Assembly: GCA_037442205.1 (NCBI GenBank)
Contig: JBBIQS010000029.1
Location: forward strand, 20,939 to 84,938
Length of the DNA: 64,000 nt
Reading direction: 5' to 3'
Source of the DNA: JBBIQS01 sp037442205
GTDB lineage: Bacteria > Myxococcota > Myxococcia > Myxococcales > UBA5297
In this document: one piece after another, positions 35,227 to 44,446 of the stretch
How positions within the stretch are numbered: position 1 is the first letter of the stretch
Layout: every line of letters starts with the position of its first letter
Made by a program: the position numbers and the translations under genes
Notes under the pieces: model-generated
Told to the model about the DNA's origin: nothing
The model's database searches: none
Seen by the model: the letters and a program-made list of their open reading frames with translations, nothing else

Positions 35227-36527
35227 GGCGCCGGGACCGCCTTGGGGCCGTCGCCGGCGCGCCGCTCGAGCAGCCTGGCCATGTGCGAGACGTTGCGCGC
35301 CGAGGCCCCGCGGATCTGGGTCACCGCGGTCCGGGCCAGCGCCCCCAGCCGCTCCAGCTGCTCGGGCTTGGAGAGCAGCTCGGCGGCGACGCGGAACAGG
35401 TGGTCGCCGTCCTTGACCTGGATCCCGCCGCGGCCGACCAGCACCTGCACGCTGTCGTGGAAGTTGTCCATGTTCGGGCCGAACAGGACCGGCCTGCCCT
35501 GCGCGGCCGGCTCGAGGATGTTCTGCCCGCCGCGCTTGGTGAACGAGCCGCCGACGAAGACCAGCGTCCCCAGCCGATAGGCCTGGCTCAGCTCGCCGAT
35601 GGTGTCCAGCACCGCCACCTGGCAGCCGGGCTCAGGCGGCTCCTTGTCGGTCCGCAGCCGGCACTTGAGCCCGGCGTCCTCGACCAGCGCCTTCACCCGC
35701 GCCGCCCGCTCGATGTAGCGCGGAGCCAGCGCCAGCCGCAGCGAGGGATGCTGCTCCAGCAGCCGCCGGTAAACCTCGATGATCACTGGCTCTTCGCCCT
35801 CGTGCGTCGAGCCGCCGATCAGGATCGGCGCGTTGGGCTCGAAGCCCAGCGCCCGCCGCAGCGCCTCGTCGCCCGCGGCCGAGGCCGCCGCCGGCACCAG
35901 CGCGTCGAACTTGGTGTTGCCGGTCACCCACACCCGATCCAGCGGCGCGCCCAGCTTGAGCGCCCGCTCCGCCTCCTCGTCCTCGCGCATCAGGAACAGG
36001 TCCACGCTCTTGAGCGGGTTGCCGATCAGCGAGAAGAAGGCCCGGTAGGACTTGAGCTTCTCCTGCGAGAAGCGGCCGTTGGTCAGGGCGATCGGCGTGC
36101 CGTGCTTGCGCGCCGCCCGGATCAGCGAGGGCCAGATCTCGGTGTACTCCAGCACCAGCAGGTCGGGGTCGATGGCCTTCACCGCCCGCCGCGCCGCCCC
36201 CGGCAGGTCCCAGGGGGCGAAGGTGATGGCGTCCACGTCCTTGATCCGCTGCCCCATCAACAGCCCGGAGTTGGTCAGCGTCGACATCAGGATGGTGCAG
36301 CCGGGGAAACGCTCCCGCATCTCCTTGATCATCGGAGAGAGCGACAGCAGGTCCCCGGCCGAGGCGCCGTGCAGCCAGATGCGCGGGCGGCCTCTGAACG
36401 CGAAGGCTCCCTTGGAGTAGAACCCGAAGCGCGCCCGCCACCCGGAGCGGGTCTTCTTGTGCAGCGCCAGGAACGGAAACGCCAGCGCGAAGACCAGATA
36501 GACGAGGGCGGAGTAGAGGTAGGACAT
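35223..36527 (-). CDS. waaA: 3-deoxy-D-manno-octulosonic acid (Kdo) transferase
   Basis: A 434-residue inner-membrane GT-B enzyme (family GT30) that transfers one or two Kdo residues from CMP-Kdo to the lipid A precursor. The N-terminal membrane helix is at about residues 4-21, followed by the basic GFYSKG region, the IWLHGASAGD motif with its conserved acceptor-side residues, and the LVVLEYTEIWPSLI stretch. The C-terminal donor lobe has GGSFTKRGGQNILEPAAQGRPV. It is the first gene of the pair waaA-heptosyltransferase, which matches the order of inner-core assembly. Confidence 0.95.
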   Translation of the reverse strand: MSYLYSALVYLVFALAFPFLALHKKTRSGWRARFGFYSKGAFAFRGRPRIWLHGASAGDLLSLSPMIKEMRERFPGCTILMSTLTNSGLLMGQRIKDVDAITFAPWDLPGAARRAVKAIDPDLLVLEYTEIWPSLIRAARKHGTPIALTNGRFSQEKLKSYRAFFSLIGNPLKSVDLFLMREDEEAERALKLGAPLDRVWVTGNTKFDALVPAAASAAGDEALRRALGFEPNAPILIGGSTHEGEEPVIIEVYRRLLEQHPSLRLALAPRYIERAARVKALVEDAGLKCRLRTDKEPPEPGCQVAVLDTIGELSQAYRLGTLVFVGGSFTKRGGQNILEPAAQGRPVLFGPNMDNFHDSVQVLVGRGGIQVKDGDHLFRVAAELLSKPEQLERLGALARTAVTQIRGASARNVSHMARLLERRAGDGPKAVPAP

Positions 36528-36652
36528 CGCTCGAGGTGTTGGGCGGCGGACGGAAAGGGCTCCCTTCTAGTCCAGTCGGCCATCGGCGCGCCAGCGGCCT
36601 GCGCCCGGTTCCCTGGAGAGCTCGTCTTTCGCCCGAGCGAGCTCCCGGCTCA

Positions 36653-36702
36653 CCCCGAGCGGAGCGCGCCAGCGAGGGGCCCTTGACTCCGCTTCGCTCG
36701 GG
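36653..36702. repeat. Palindromic interspersed element, copy 1
   Basis: The outer arms CCCGAGCG (36654-36661) and CGCTCGGG (36695-36702) form an inverted repeat around a GC-rich core with a central GGGGCCC. A related CCCGAGCG...AGCGA...GGGCCC arrangement is at 47881-47930, inside the N-terminal codons of the WD40 lipoprotein gene. This suggests a REP-like interspersed element, but only two imperfect copies are in view. Confidence 0.35.
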
Positions 36703-36719
36703 CTTCGCGCGCGGCGGCC

Positions 36720-36763
36720 AAAAGAAAAGCGCGGAATCGAGGGGCTTCCTCGACTCCGCGCTT
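36720..36763 (-). terminator. Rho-independent terminator after the M23 peptidase gene
   Basis: A 16-bp stem with one mismatch (AAGCGCGGAATCGAGG at 36727-36742 and its partner at 36748-36763) has a 5-nt loop. On the minus strand it is followed by TTTTCTTTT. It lies 36 bp past the stop of the M23 peptidase gene. Confidence 0.85.
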
Positions 36764-36798
36764 CCCGCTCTGCTGCAAAGCTTCTGCTCGAATGTCTT

Positions 36799-37449
36799 CT
36801 AGAGGTGGACGCCCGCGGCCGCCAGCGCGGCCAGCTGCTCGTCGAGCGGCGCCGCGGCGCAGTTCTCGGAGACGACCGCCTGCTCGGCCATCGGGTCGCC
36901 GATGTCGCGGAAGCGCGCCGGCACCGACTGGTTGGCCCAGGCCGGCCCGCTCGCCTGCTGGATCTGGAAGTGCAGATGCGAGCCGCAGGAGAAGCCGGTG
37001 TGGCCCGCCTCGCCCAGCACCGTGCCGGCCTTCACCTTCTGGCCCGGCTTCACGAACACCTTGGAGAAGTGCAGGTACTGCGTCTCCAGCCCGCCCTTGT
37101 GCGAGACGATGACGTAGTTGGCGTCCGGGCCGAAGGCGCGGTCGCACCCGCCCCGCGTGGAGTCCGCGCGCGCCACCCGCACCACCCCGTCCTTGGCCGC
37201 CAGCACCGGCGTCCCATCGGAGACCCGGAAGTCCCAGCCCCAGCGGTCCACGCCCATGTGGCTGAAGGTCCCGTGCCCCTGCGAGACCACGATCCGCGCC
37301 CCGCACTTGAACGGCACCTCGAGCTGCGGCAGATCGGCCTCGTTCACCTGGCGCGCCTGAACCTCATCGCCCATCTCCTCGACAGGCAGGACAGGCCCGA
37401 AATCAGCTGATGCCAGCACGGCTGCGAAGACCACTCCCGTCAGAACCAT
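36799..37449 (-). CDS. Secreted M23 family metallopeptidase
   Basis: A 216-residue exported protein with a short signal peptide (MVLTGVVFAAVLASA, cleaved near residue 15). The LytM/lysostaphin-type fold is recognised from GTFSHMGVDRWGWDF, which supplies the first His/Asp zinc ligands, and GHTGFSCGSHLHFQ, which holds the HxH pair. The GTPVLAAKDGVV and KVKAGTVLGEAG strands also match. Enzymes of this family cut peptidoglycan cross-links or glycine bridges, and some serve as inactive regulators. The main motifs are intact here. GGAG precedes the ATG, and a strong terminator follows the stop. Confidence 0.92.
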   Translation of the reverse strand: MVLTGVVFAAVLASADFGPVLPVEEMGDEVQARQVNEADLPQLEVPFKCGARIVVSQGHGTFSHMGVDRWGWDFRVSDGTPVLAAKDGVVRVARADSTRGGCDRAFGPDANYVIVSHKGGLETQYLHFSKVFVKPGQKVKAGTVLGEAGHTGFSCGSHLHFQIQQASGPAWANQSVPARFRDIGDPMAEQAVVSENCAAAPLDEQLAALAAAGVHL

Positions 37450-37632
37450 ACGCGCTCCATCGCCCCCTCACGCCGAGTTGGTCGGAGGAACAGAGCCCTA
37501 AACTGTACAATTCCGTCAACGCTGCACCGCGGGCCCTTTCAGTCGGAAGTGTGGGGCGAATGCAGGGGCTTGCGGCTGTTGGCATCAAGGCCCTCCCTTA
37601 ACCCCAAGCAGCGCGAGCAGGGGGGGAACGAC

Positions 37633-37911
37633 ATGTCGATTCGACTCTTGGCGATCGGAGCATTGGCGGGCGGCCTGCTGCTCGGCCTGCAGGGCTGCAA
37701 GAGCTCGAAGCAGGGCGTGGGTGGGACGGGCCAGTCCACCGAGCAGCCGGGCGTTGGTGGCTCGGCCAAGAAACACGCGGACGCCGGGTCCGGCGGCTCG
37801 GCGATGCCGGGGATGGGCGGCACCGGCTCCGAGGAGAGCGCTCCGAGCGGCTCGTCTGGCTCCAGCGGCTCGGAGAACCCGAGCATGCCTGGCGGCTCCG
37901 GCGGCCAGTAG
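37633..37911 (+). CDS. Small Gly/Ser-rich lipoprotein
   Basis: A 92-residue lipoprotein. The ATG at 37633 follows a GGGGGGA ribosome-binding site, and the signal peptide ends in LQGC near residue 22. The mature part is almost entirely Gly, Ser, Pro and Met in low-complexity order (GSGGSAMPGMGGTG), so it is probably unfolded. Nothing more can be said about its role. It is divergent from the M23 peptidase gene and convergent with the enoyl reductase gene. Confidence 0.7.
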   Translation: MSIRLLAIGALAGGLLLGLQGCKSSKQGVGGTGQSTEQPGVGGSAKKHADAGSGGSAMPGMGGTGSEESAPSGSSGSSGSENPSMPGGSGGQ

Positions 37912-37973
37912 TCCCTGGCCTGTGGGAAATGGCGGCCCCGGGGAGCGGCGAGCTCCCGGGGCCGCGGCCGTCT

Positions 37974-38774
37974 TCAGCCGGCGATGTGCTCGCCGCCGTC
38001 CACGCCCAGCACGTTGCCGGTCAGCCAGGCAGTCCCCGGCTTGCAGAGCGAGGCCAGGCAGCGGGCCACGTCCTCGGGGGTGGTCAGGCGCCGGTAGGGG
38101 TTGCGGGCGCGGGCTCGCTCAATCATCAGCTCATGCCCGGGGATCTTGCGCAGCGCCGGCGTGTCGGTGGCCCCGGCGCGCACCGCGTTGACCGCGATCG
38201 ACAGCGGCGCCAGCTCCATCGCCAGCTGCCGGCAGTAGGACTCGAGGGCGGCCTTGGCGGCCCCCACCGCGCCGTAGCTCGGCCAGGCGATCTGCGAGCC
38301 CTCCGAGGTCAGGGCGAAGATCCGCCCGCCCGCGCCGATCAGCTTCCGCTTCACCAAATCCTGGGTCCAGTAGACGAGGCTGTTGGCCATCACGTCGAGG
38401 GTCATCTCCAGCTGCGCCTGGCTGACGCAGTCCGGCCCCTCCACCGGGCACAGCGGCTTCAGGGTTCCGAAGGCCAGCGAGTGGAGCAGCACCTGGACCT
38501 TCTTCTCGCTCTTCTGCTCGGCGAGCAGGCGCTCGAGCTCGGCGAGCACCTCCGAGCGCCGCTCGGCGTCGGCGGCGTTGACGTTGAAGAAGGCGCACTG
38601 CCGACCGGCCGAGCGCACCTCTTCCTGGACCTTCTCGGCCATGGGCAGCGTCGACTTGCGGTCCAGGTGCACCCCGGCGATGTCGTAGCCCTCGCGCGCC
38701 ATCTCGCGCGCACAGGCGGCGCCAAAGCCGCTCGACGCCCCCAGGATCAGCGCCCAGCCGTTGCTCGAAGCCAT
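37974..38774 (-). CDS. Enoyl-ACP reductase-like SDR (FabL/FabI type)
   Basis: A 266-residue short-chain dehydrogenase. The cofactor loop is GASSGFGAACA (12-22). The active site has Y167 and K174 spaced Y-x6-K, the spacing of enoyl-ACP reductases rather than the Y-x3-K of classical SDRs. HSLAFG near residues 98-103 and VNAVRAGATDTPA also fit FabI/FabL. The intact glycine-rich loop favours the FabL subtype, which usually takes NADPH. It would reduce the enoyl-ACP double bond in fatty-acid synthesis. The ATG at 38774 has GAGGAA upstream. It is divergent from hrcA. A different SDR substrate cannot be excluded. Confidence 0.82.
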   Translation of the reverse strand: MASSNGWALILGASSGFGAACAREMAREGYDIAGVHLDRKSTLPMAEKVQEEVRSAGRQCAFFNVNAADAERRSEVLAELERLLAEQKSEKKVQVLLHSLAFGTLKPLCPVEGPDCVSQAQLEMTLDVMANSLVYWTQDLVKRKLIGAGGRIFALTSEGSQIAWPSYGAVGAAKAALESYCRQLAMELAPLSIAVNAVRAGATDTPALRKIPGHELMIERARARNPYRRLTTPEDVARCLASLCKPGTAWLTGNVLGVDGGEHIAG

Positions 38775-38945
38775 GTCCGGTTCCTCGGTCGAGGGGCAGC
38801 CGATCTGCCCGAAAGGGCTGGCGAATGTAGCGGCCCGCCCAAACGGCTGTAAAGCGACAGTCCCGGCAGGCAATCGCAGGCCCTCCCGCAAGCGCCCCCC
38901 GCCTTGATGCCTTCGGCGGGCGAGGGTTACCCTTCCGGCGCGTCC

Positions 38946-39977
38946 ATGATGGAAGAGCTCGACATCCGCCAGCGCGAGATCCTGCGGGCCATCGTGCAGG
39001 AGCACATCGCCACCGGCGAGCCGGTGGGCAGCTCGGCCATCGCCGGCAGCCAGGTCGCCGTCTCCCCGGCCACCGTGCGCAACGTGATGGCCGACCTCGA
39101 GGCCCTGGGCCTGCTGGAGAAGCCCCACACCAGCGCCGGGCGCATCCCCACCGAGCAGGGCTTCCGCTACTACGTCGCCACCCTGATCCGGGTCTCGCCG
39201 CCCAGCCGGCCGGATCGCGAGCAGCTCGAGCGCGGCCTGCCCAGCGACGCCCCGGCCGACGAGCTGCTCAAGGAGACCACCCGGCTGCTGTCGGCGATGT
39301 CGCACAACGCCGCGGTGGTCACCACCCCCGGGCTGACCGGGGTGCGCTGGCGGCGGGTGGAGTTCGTGCGCCTGCGCGAGGACCGGCTGTTGGCGGTGCT
39401 GGTGACCGACTCGGGCCTGGTGCGCAACCGCCTGTTGACGCTGGACTTTTCCATCTCCTCCGCCGAGCTGTCCCACGCCGAGGAATGGCTCAACCGGCTC
39501 TTGGCCGACTCCTCGCTGGAGGAGCTGCAGGCCCGGCTGCGGGCCGAGGTCGAGGGGGCCCGGGCCGAGTACGACCAGCTGTCGCGCAAGGCGGCGGCGC
39601 TGGGGGAGAAGCTCCTGCAGGGCAGCGGCGAGCCGGGCCAAATCCACATCGAGGGCCAGGACTCCTTCTTTGACGCCAAAGAGTTCTCCGACCGCCGGCG
39701 GATGAAGGAGCTGTTCGCCGCCCTGGAGGAGAAGAGCCGGCTGCTGTCGGTGCTCGACCGCACCCTGGGCGGCAGCGAGGTGCAGATCTTCCTCGGCGCC
39801 GACACCGAGTTCTCCGCCCGCACCGGCGCCGCGGTGGTCGCCGCCCGCTACGCCTCGCCCGGGGGGGTGGTCGGCTCGCTGGGGATCATCGGTCCCACCC
39901 GGATGGACTACTCCAAGGCCATCGCCCTGGTCGACTACACCGCTCGTCTGCTCTCCAAGCTTTTGCAGCCGGCATGA
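38946..39977 (+). CDS. hrcA: Heat-inducible transcriptional repressor HrcA
   Basis: About 343 residues from the ATG at 38946 (a second ATG follows at once, and an in-frame TTG lies at 38904). The N-terminal winged helix-turn-helix (REILRAIVQEHIATGEPVGSSAI, then SPATVRNVMADLE and HTSAGRIPTEQGFRYYV) is diagnostic. The C-terminal half holds the GAF-like and inserted dimerisation regions. HrcA normally represses chaperone genes by binding CIRCE inverted repeats. I could not find a CIRCE copy upstream of hrcA, grpE or dnaK, so its target here is uncertain. It is directly followed by grpE and dnaK. Confidence 0.95.
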   Translation: MMEELDIRQREILRAIVQEHIATGEPVGSSAIAGSQVAVSPATVRNVMADLEALGLLEKPHTSAGRIPTEQGFRYYVATLIRVSPPSRPDREQLERGLPSDAPADELLKETTRLLSAMSHNAAVVTTPGLTGVRWRRVEFVRLREDRLLAVLVTDSGLVRNRLLTLDFSISSAELSHAEEWLNRLLADSSLEELQARLRAEVEGARAEYDQLSRKAAALGEKLLQGSGEPGQIHIEGQDSFFDAKEFSDRRRMKELFAALEEKSRLLSVLDRTLGGSEVQIFLGADTEFSARTGAAVVAARYASPGGVVGSLGIIGPTRMDYSKAIALVDYTARLLSKLLQPA

Positions 39978-40117
39978 CGCAAACGGGCAAACCTCGATCT
40001 CCCTAAGATCCGAGCGGTAATTCCGCAAGCCAAACGGCCATTTGCACCCGCTGACGCGCTCGGGGTAGAAGATCAGACTGGTCGTATTGTCCGGCGGCCA
40101 GCAGCCAGGAGCTTCGC

Positions 40118-40945
40118 GTGTCCGACGCCAAGAAGGGCGATTCGATCGCCACCCAGATCTCGGACTCGGTCATCGCCGAGGCGATGAAGAGCGTCGAGCG
40201 GCGGGCGGCGGGTGCCGCGGCCGAGGTCGAGGTTCCGGTGGAGGCCCAGGCGGCCGCGCCGGCCGAGGCCCCTGCCCCGTCGGAGCCGGCGGCCGCGGCC
40301 GAGGATTCGGGAGAGGTGGCGACCCTCCGGCAGCAGTTGCTCGAGGCCCGCCAGACGCTGCGCCAGCGGGAGGCCGAGCTCGAGGCCAGCCAGGCCATGG
40401 GGCGCGAGACCCTGGCCAAGCTGCGCGACCAGCACGAGCGCAGCCTGCGGTCCGCCGCCGACCTGGAGAACTTCAAGAAGCGCGCGGCCCGCGAGCGCGA
40501 CGAGGTGGCCAAGTTCGGGCTGGAGAAGCTGCTGCGCGAGGTGCTCCCGGTGCTGGACAACCTCGATCGGGCGCTGGACCACGCCAAAACCCCCAGCGAA
40601 TTCGACGGGTTGAAGAGCGGGATCACCATGACCCGCAAACTCTTTGAAGACACCCTGGCCAAGTTTGGTGTCAAAAGCTTCACCGGGATGGGCCAGCTGT
40701 TCGACCCCAACCGGCACGAGGCGATGCAGTCGGTGGAATCGGACGCGCCGGCGGGGACGGTGATCCAGGAGCTGGTGCGGGGCTACACCCTGCACGAGCG
40801 GCTGATGCGCCCGGCGATGGTGGTGGTGGCCCGGCCGCGGCAGCAAACCGCCCCGGGTGTGACCGGAAGCACTGCGGCTGAGTCGAAGGCCGGCGAAGAT
40901 CCTGCCGGCAATACGAGCTCCGGCGGGGGAGCCCCGGCCGCCTAA
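40118..40945 (+). CDS. grpE: Nucleotide exchange factor GrpE
   Basis: A 275-residue co-chaperone starting at a GTG with AGGAGC upstream. It releases ADP from DnaK. An acidic, Ala/Pro-rich N-terminal region of about 65 residues is followed by a long coiled coil, then the family core: DLENFKKRAARERDE, LLREVLPVLDNLDRAL and the beta-domain MGQLFDPNRHEAMQ with GYTLHERLMRPAMVVV. The C-terminus extends about 40 residues beyond the usual end in a Ser/Gly-rich tail. It lies between hrcA and dnaK. Confidence 0.96.
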   Translation: MSDAKKGDSIATQISDSVIAEAMKSVERRAAGAAAEVEVPVEAQAAAPAEAPAPSEPAAAAEDSGEVATLRQQLLEARQTLRQREAELEASQAMGRETLAKLRDQHERSLRSAADLENFKKRAARERDEVAKFGLEKLLREVLPVLDNLDRALDHAKTPSEFDGLKSGITMTRKLFEDTLAKFGVKSFTGMGQLFDPNRHEAMQSVESDAPAGTVIQELVRGYTLHERLMRPAMVVVARPRQQTAPGVTGSTAAESKAGEDPAGNTSSGGGAPAA

Positions 40946-40975
40946 CCGCGGCCTAGCGAACGGGGAAGAAAAGAC

Positions 40976-42799
40976 ATGGCGAAGGTCATCGGCATCGACT
41001 TGGGGACCACCAACAGCTGCGTGGCAGTGATGGAGGGCGGCGAGCCCGTGGTCATCCCCAACTCCGAGGGGAGTCGGACCACTCCTTCGATCGTCGGCTT
41101 CACCGAGGCTGGCGAGCGGCTGGTGGGGCAGATCGCCAAGCGCCAGGCGATCACCAACCCTGAGAACACCATCTTCATGGTCAAGCGGCTGATCGGCCGC
41201 AAGTTCGACACCGCCGAGGTCAAGCGCTCCACGGGGCTGGTGCCGTTCCGCATCGTGGGTGCCGACAACGGCGACGCCTGGGTCGAGTCGCGGGGCAAGA
41301 AGTACTCGCCCAGCGAGATCAGCGCCTTCATCCTGATGAAGATGAAGCAGACCGCCGAGGACTACCTGGGCGAGCAGGTCACGGAGGCGATCGTGACCTG
41401 CCCGGCGTACTTCAACGACGCCCAGCGCCAGGCGACCAAGGACGCCGGGCGCATCGCCGGGCTGAACGTGCTGCGGATCATCAACGAGCCGACCGCGGCG
41501 GCGCTGGCCTACGGCCTGGACAAGAAGAAGGACAGCAAGTCGGAGAAGATCGCCGTCTACGACCTGGGCGGCGGCACCTTCGACATCACGGTGCTCGAGC
41601 TGAACTCGGGCGTGTTCGAGGTCAAGGCCACCAACGGCGACACCTTCCTGGGCGGCGAGGACTTCGACCAGCGGGTGATCGACTACCTGTGCAAGAAGTT
41701 CGCGGGCGACACCGCCATCGACCTGAAGAAGGACCGGATGGCGCTGCAGCGGCTGAAGGAGGCCGCCGAGCGGGCCAAGCACGAGCTGTCGAGCGCCGAG
41801 GAGACGGAGATCAACCTCCCGTTCATCACCGCCGACTCGACCGGGCCCAAGCACCTGACCGACACCCTGACCCGGGCCAAGCTGGAGGAACTGGTCAAGG
41901 ACCTGATCGAGAAGACGGTCGAGCCCTGCAAGATCGCCTTGAAGGACGCCGGGGTGACCCAGCAGCAGCTCGACCAGATCCTGCTGGTGGGCGGCATGAC
42001 CCGCATGCCCAAGGTGCAGGAGCAGGTGAAGAAGTTCTTCGGCCGCGACCCGAACAAGAACGTCAACCCGGACGAAGTGGTGGCGATCGGGGCCGCGATC
42101 CAAGGCGCGGTGATGAAGGGCGAGGTCAAGGACGTGCTGCTCCTTGACGTGACCCCGCTGTCGCTGGGCGTGGAGACCGCCGGCGGCGTGTTCACCAAGA
42201 TCATCGACAAGAACACCACCATCCCGTGCAAGAAGAGCCAGGTCTTCTCGACGGCGATGGACAACCAGCCGCTGGTGAGCGTGCACGTGCTGCAGGGCGA
42301 GCGCGAGATGGCGGGGGACAACAAGACCCTGGCCCGCTTCGAGCTGGTGGGCATCCCGCCGGCGCCGCGCGGCGTGCCGCAGATCGAAGTTACCTTCGAC
42401 ATCGACGCCAACGGCATCGTCCACGTCTCGGCCAAGGACCTGGGCACCGGCAAGCAGCAGCAGATCCGGATCACCGCCTCCTCCGGCCTGACCGAGGAGG
42501 AGATCCAGAAGATGATCTCCGAGGCGCAGTCGCACGCCAGCGACGACAAGAAGAAGAAGGAGCTGGCGGACGCCAAGAACAACGCCGAGGGGCTGATCTA
42601 CACCACCGAAAAGAGCCTCGAGGAGTACTCCAGCCTGCTGACTCCCAAGGACATCGAGGAGATCAAGAAGGACTGCGCCGATCTCAAGGAGGCCCTCAAG
42701 ACCGAGGACGTGGCCAAGATCAAGGGCTCGTACCAGACCCTCGAGGGCAGCGCCTACCGGATCGCCGACCTGGTCTACAAGTCGGAGGGCGGGAGCTAG
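40976..42799 (+). CDS. dnaK: Chaperone protein DnaK (Hsp70)
   Basis: A 607-residue Hsp70. The ATPase domain has [18 protein letters not shown] near the start, the phosphate-2 loop [12 protein letters not shown] and the [11 protein letters not shown] adenosine motif. The linker region [13 protein letters not shown] precedes the beta-sandwich and helical-lid substrate domain. It folds and protects proteins with DnaJ and GrpE. The chain ends soon after the lid (KSEGGS) and lacks the disordered acidic tail (about 30 residues in E. coli). The gene starts 30 bp after grpE and is followed by a strong terminator. Confidence 0.98.
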   Translation: MAKVIGIDLGTTNSCVAVMEGGEPVVIPNSEGSRTTPSIVGFTEAGERLVGQIAKRQAITNPENTIFMVKRLIGRKFDTAEVKRSTGLVPFRIVGADNGDAWVESRGKKYSPSEISAFILMKMKQTAEDYLGEQVTEAIVTCPAYFNDAQRQATKDAGRIAGLNVLRIINEPTAAALAYGLDKKKDSKSEKIAVYDLGGGTFDITVLELNSGVFEVKATNGDTFLGGEDFDQRVIDYLCKKFAGDTAIDLKKDRMALQRLKEAAERAKHELSSAEETEINLPFITADSTGPKHLTDTLTRAKLEELVKDLIEKTVEPCKIALKDAGVTQQQLDQILLVGGMTRMPKVQEQVKKFFGRDPNKNVNPDEVVAIGAAIQGAVMKGEVKDVLLLDVTPLSLGVETAGGVFTKIIDKNTTIPCKKSQVFSTAMDNQPLVSVHVLQGEREMAGDNKTLARFELVGIPPAPRGVPQIEVTFDIDANGIVHVSAKDLGTGKQQQIRITASSGLTEEEIQKMISEAQSHASDDKKKKELADAKNNAEGLIYTTEKSLEEYSSLLTPKDIEEIKKDCADLKEALKTEDVAKIKGSYQTLEGSAYRIADLVYKSEGGS

Positions 42800-42830
42800 C
42801 CGCCGAAGACGATTCTTGTTTCAGGCATTC

Positions 42831-42870
42831 GAACGACCGGGCCCCGCTGGCCCGGTCGTTCTTCTTTTTT
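42831..42870 (+). terminator. Rho-independent terminator after dnaK
   Basis: A perfect 13-bp stem (GAACGACCGGGCC and its complement) with a 5-nt loop is followed by TTCTTTTTT. It starts 31 bp past the dnaK stop and should end the hrcA-grpE-dnaK transcript. Confidence 0.92.
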
Positions 42871-42891
42871 GGCGGCTTGGCGCCGGCAGAG

Positions 42892-43485
42892 CTACTTCGG
42901 CGCGGCGATCTGCTGGGGGCTTGCGCGCCTGGCGATTCTGCGCGCGCGCAGTCCTCGACCCAGCGCGACCAGGAAGACCGGGGCCAGCGCCAGGTAGAAG
43001 CCGGGGCCGGAGACGAAGGCCCAGACCGGCTTCGACGACTCGAGGGCGGTGTAGAGCACGGCGCCGACGTGGAGCACCACCAGGCCGCACATCCAGCCGA
43101 GCATCGAGCGCATCGCGCGCAGCGCCTGGGGGCGGGTGTCCAGGTCAGGTGACATCCGGCCGAAGTAGCCGACGAGGAATCGGTCGGGCGCGCAGATCAT
43201 CGCCGCCATGAAGACCACGGTCAGGCCCTCGATGATCGCCGGCTTGGTCTTGAAGAACAGCTCGTCGTCGAAGGCGATGGAGATGCCGCCGAGCCCGGCG
43301 ATCAGCACCGCGTCGAGCGCCAGGAACCAGTCGAAGGCGCGACTCCTGGCCCAGGTGACGGCGAGCTGTCCGACCGCGAAGGCGATGGCACAGGCGATGG
43401 AAATCCGCACGTCGGTGACGAACGAGTCGACCACCATGAAGACCAGCAGCGGCAGCAGCAGGGTCAAAAGCTTCGTCGCCTTCAC
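42892..43485 (-). CDS. Intracellular septation protein A-like membrane protein (YciB family)
   Basis: A 197-residue inner-membrane protein with about five hydrophobic segments. The FFKTKPAIIEGLTVVFM stretch matches the (W/F)-K-P-T-type motif of the YciB/IspA family, which in enterobacteria is linked to cell-envelope integrity and septation. A basic C-terminus (RGLRARRIARR) is probably cytoplasmic. The gene is on the minus strand between dnaK and the Uma2-like remnant, so it is not part of the chaperone operon. The family call is based on length, topology and that motif. Confidence 0.75.
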   Translation of the reverse strand: MKATKLLTLLLPLLVFMVVDSFVTDVRISIACAIAFAVGQLAVTWARSRAFDWFLALDAVLIAGLGGISIAFDDELFFKTKPAIIEGLTVVFMAAMICAPDRFLVGYFGRMSPDLDTRPQALRAMRSMLGWMCGLVVLHVGAVLYTALESSKPVWAFVSGPGFYLALAPVFLVALGRGLRARRIARRASPQQIAAPK

Positions 43486-43581
43486 GGGAGCACGGGCCTC
43501 GAGGGAATTGTCCGGCGCGTTCTACCATCTCCTCGGGCGTCGCAGGCCCTTCCCAAGAACACGGTTCGCGGTGGAGCCGGC

Positions 43582-43606
43582 GCTGCCTGGGACATTTCCA
43601 GGCAGC
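43582..43606. repeat. Perfect 9-bp inverted repeat in the divergent intergenic region
   Basis: GCTGCCTGG at 43582-43590 and CCAGGCAGC at 43598-43606 form a perfect inverted repeat with a 7-nt A/T-rich loop (GACATTT). It lies between the divergent YciB-like and Uma2-like genes, which suits a dimeric regulator site. No downstream T-run is present, so a terminator is less likely. Confidence 0.45.
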
Positions 43607-43698
43607 CGAGGACACGCCTGGTTTCGTTCACCCGGGCGATCAGGCAGGCGTTCGCATGGATACGCATGTGAGGGCCGCTTGCTATCGTAGAGGCCGCC

Positions 43699-44277
43699 AT
43701 GTCCAAGTAGCCGGTCGACTACGCGGAGCTCTACGCCGCTTTCCAGGATGTCCCGGACACCAAGGTCTCCGAGATCGTCGATGGCGAGTTGTACGTCAGC
43801 CCTCGTCCTGCCGTTTCCCATGCGACCGCCACCACGGAGCTCGGCGTAGATCTTGGCGGCCTCTTCGGACGAGGCCGAGGGGGACTGGGCGGTTGGCGCT
43901 TCCTCGATGAGCCCGAGCTCCACTTTGGCTACGACGTCCTCGATCCCGACCTCGCCGGCTGGCGCCAGGAGCGGATGCCGACCGTTCCCAAGGTCCCCTT
44001 CTTTACCTTGGCGCCAGATTGGCTCTGCGAAGTCCTCTCGCCGAGAACCGAGACACTCGACCGCACGCGCAAGCTGCCGATCTACGCGCGGGCAGGCGTC
44101 CTTCACGTCTGGCTGATCGATCCCCTCAAACGCACCCTCGAAGTTCTCCGGCTCGAGCAGCAGAGCTGGGCGCCAGTCGCCAGCTACTCCGGCGACATGA
44201 AGGTGCGCGCCGAGCCCCTCGACGCCGCCGAGATCGACCTGCTGCCGCTGTGGGGCGAGACCCGGCAGCAGCCCTGA
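43699..44277 (+). pseudogene. Uma2 family (DUF820) endonuclease-like gene with in-frame TAG at codon 4
   Basis: The frame runs from an ATG at 43699, with AGAGG upstream, to the stop at 44277, but codon 4 (43708-43710) is TAG. The next possible start is a TTG at 43789. That would remove the first conserved helix and the IVDGELY strand that hold the N-terminal part of the PD-(D/E)xK fold. The rest is intact: YVSPRPAVSH, PDWLCEVLSP, then D...K and the GVLHVWLID strand. A single C-to-T change in CAG would create this TAG, so it is probably a recent nonsense mutation, a sequencing error or a readthrough site. Uma2 proteins are predicted nucleases of unknown role and are often found in many copies. 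Confidence 0.75.
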
Positions 44278-44446
44278 GCACCCCACGGCCGGCGGTTCTC
44301 CCGCCAATCGAGCCCCTGGGGCCGCGATTGCCAAGTCGTTTCGCTGCGTTATATTCGGCGGCGACCGGCGCGGGAGTTCCGCGCCCGAATTGAAATTGCT
44401 TGAGATCTCCGGTGGTTGCGCCGGGGCAGGGCTGTTGCGGAGAACC

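Noticed and set aside
38775..41000. CIRCE operator (TTAGCACTC-N9-GAGTGCTAA) upstream of hrcA, grpE or dnaK
   Set aside because: I read the gaps before each of these genes and found no copy or close variant. HrcA control is therefore not annotated at a site.
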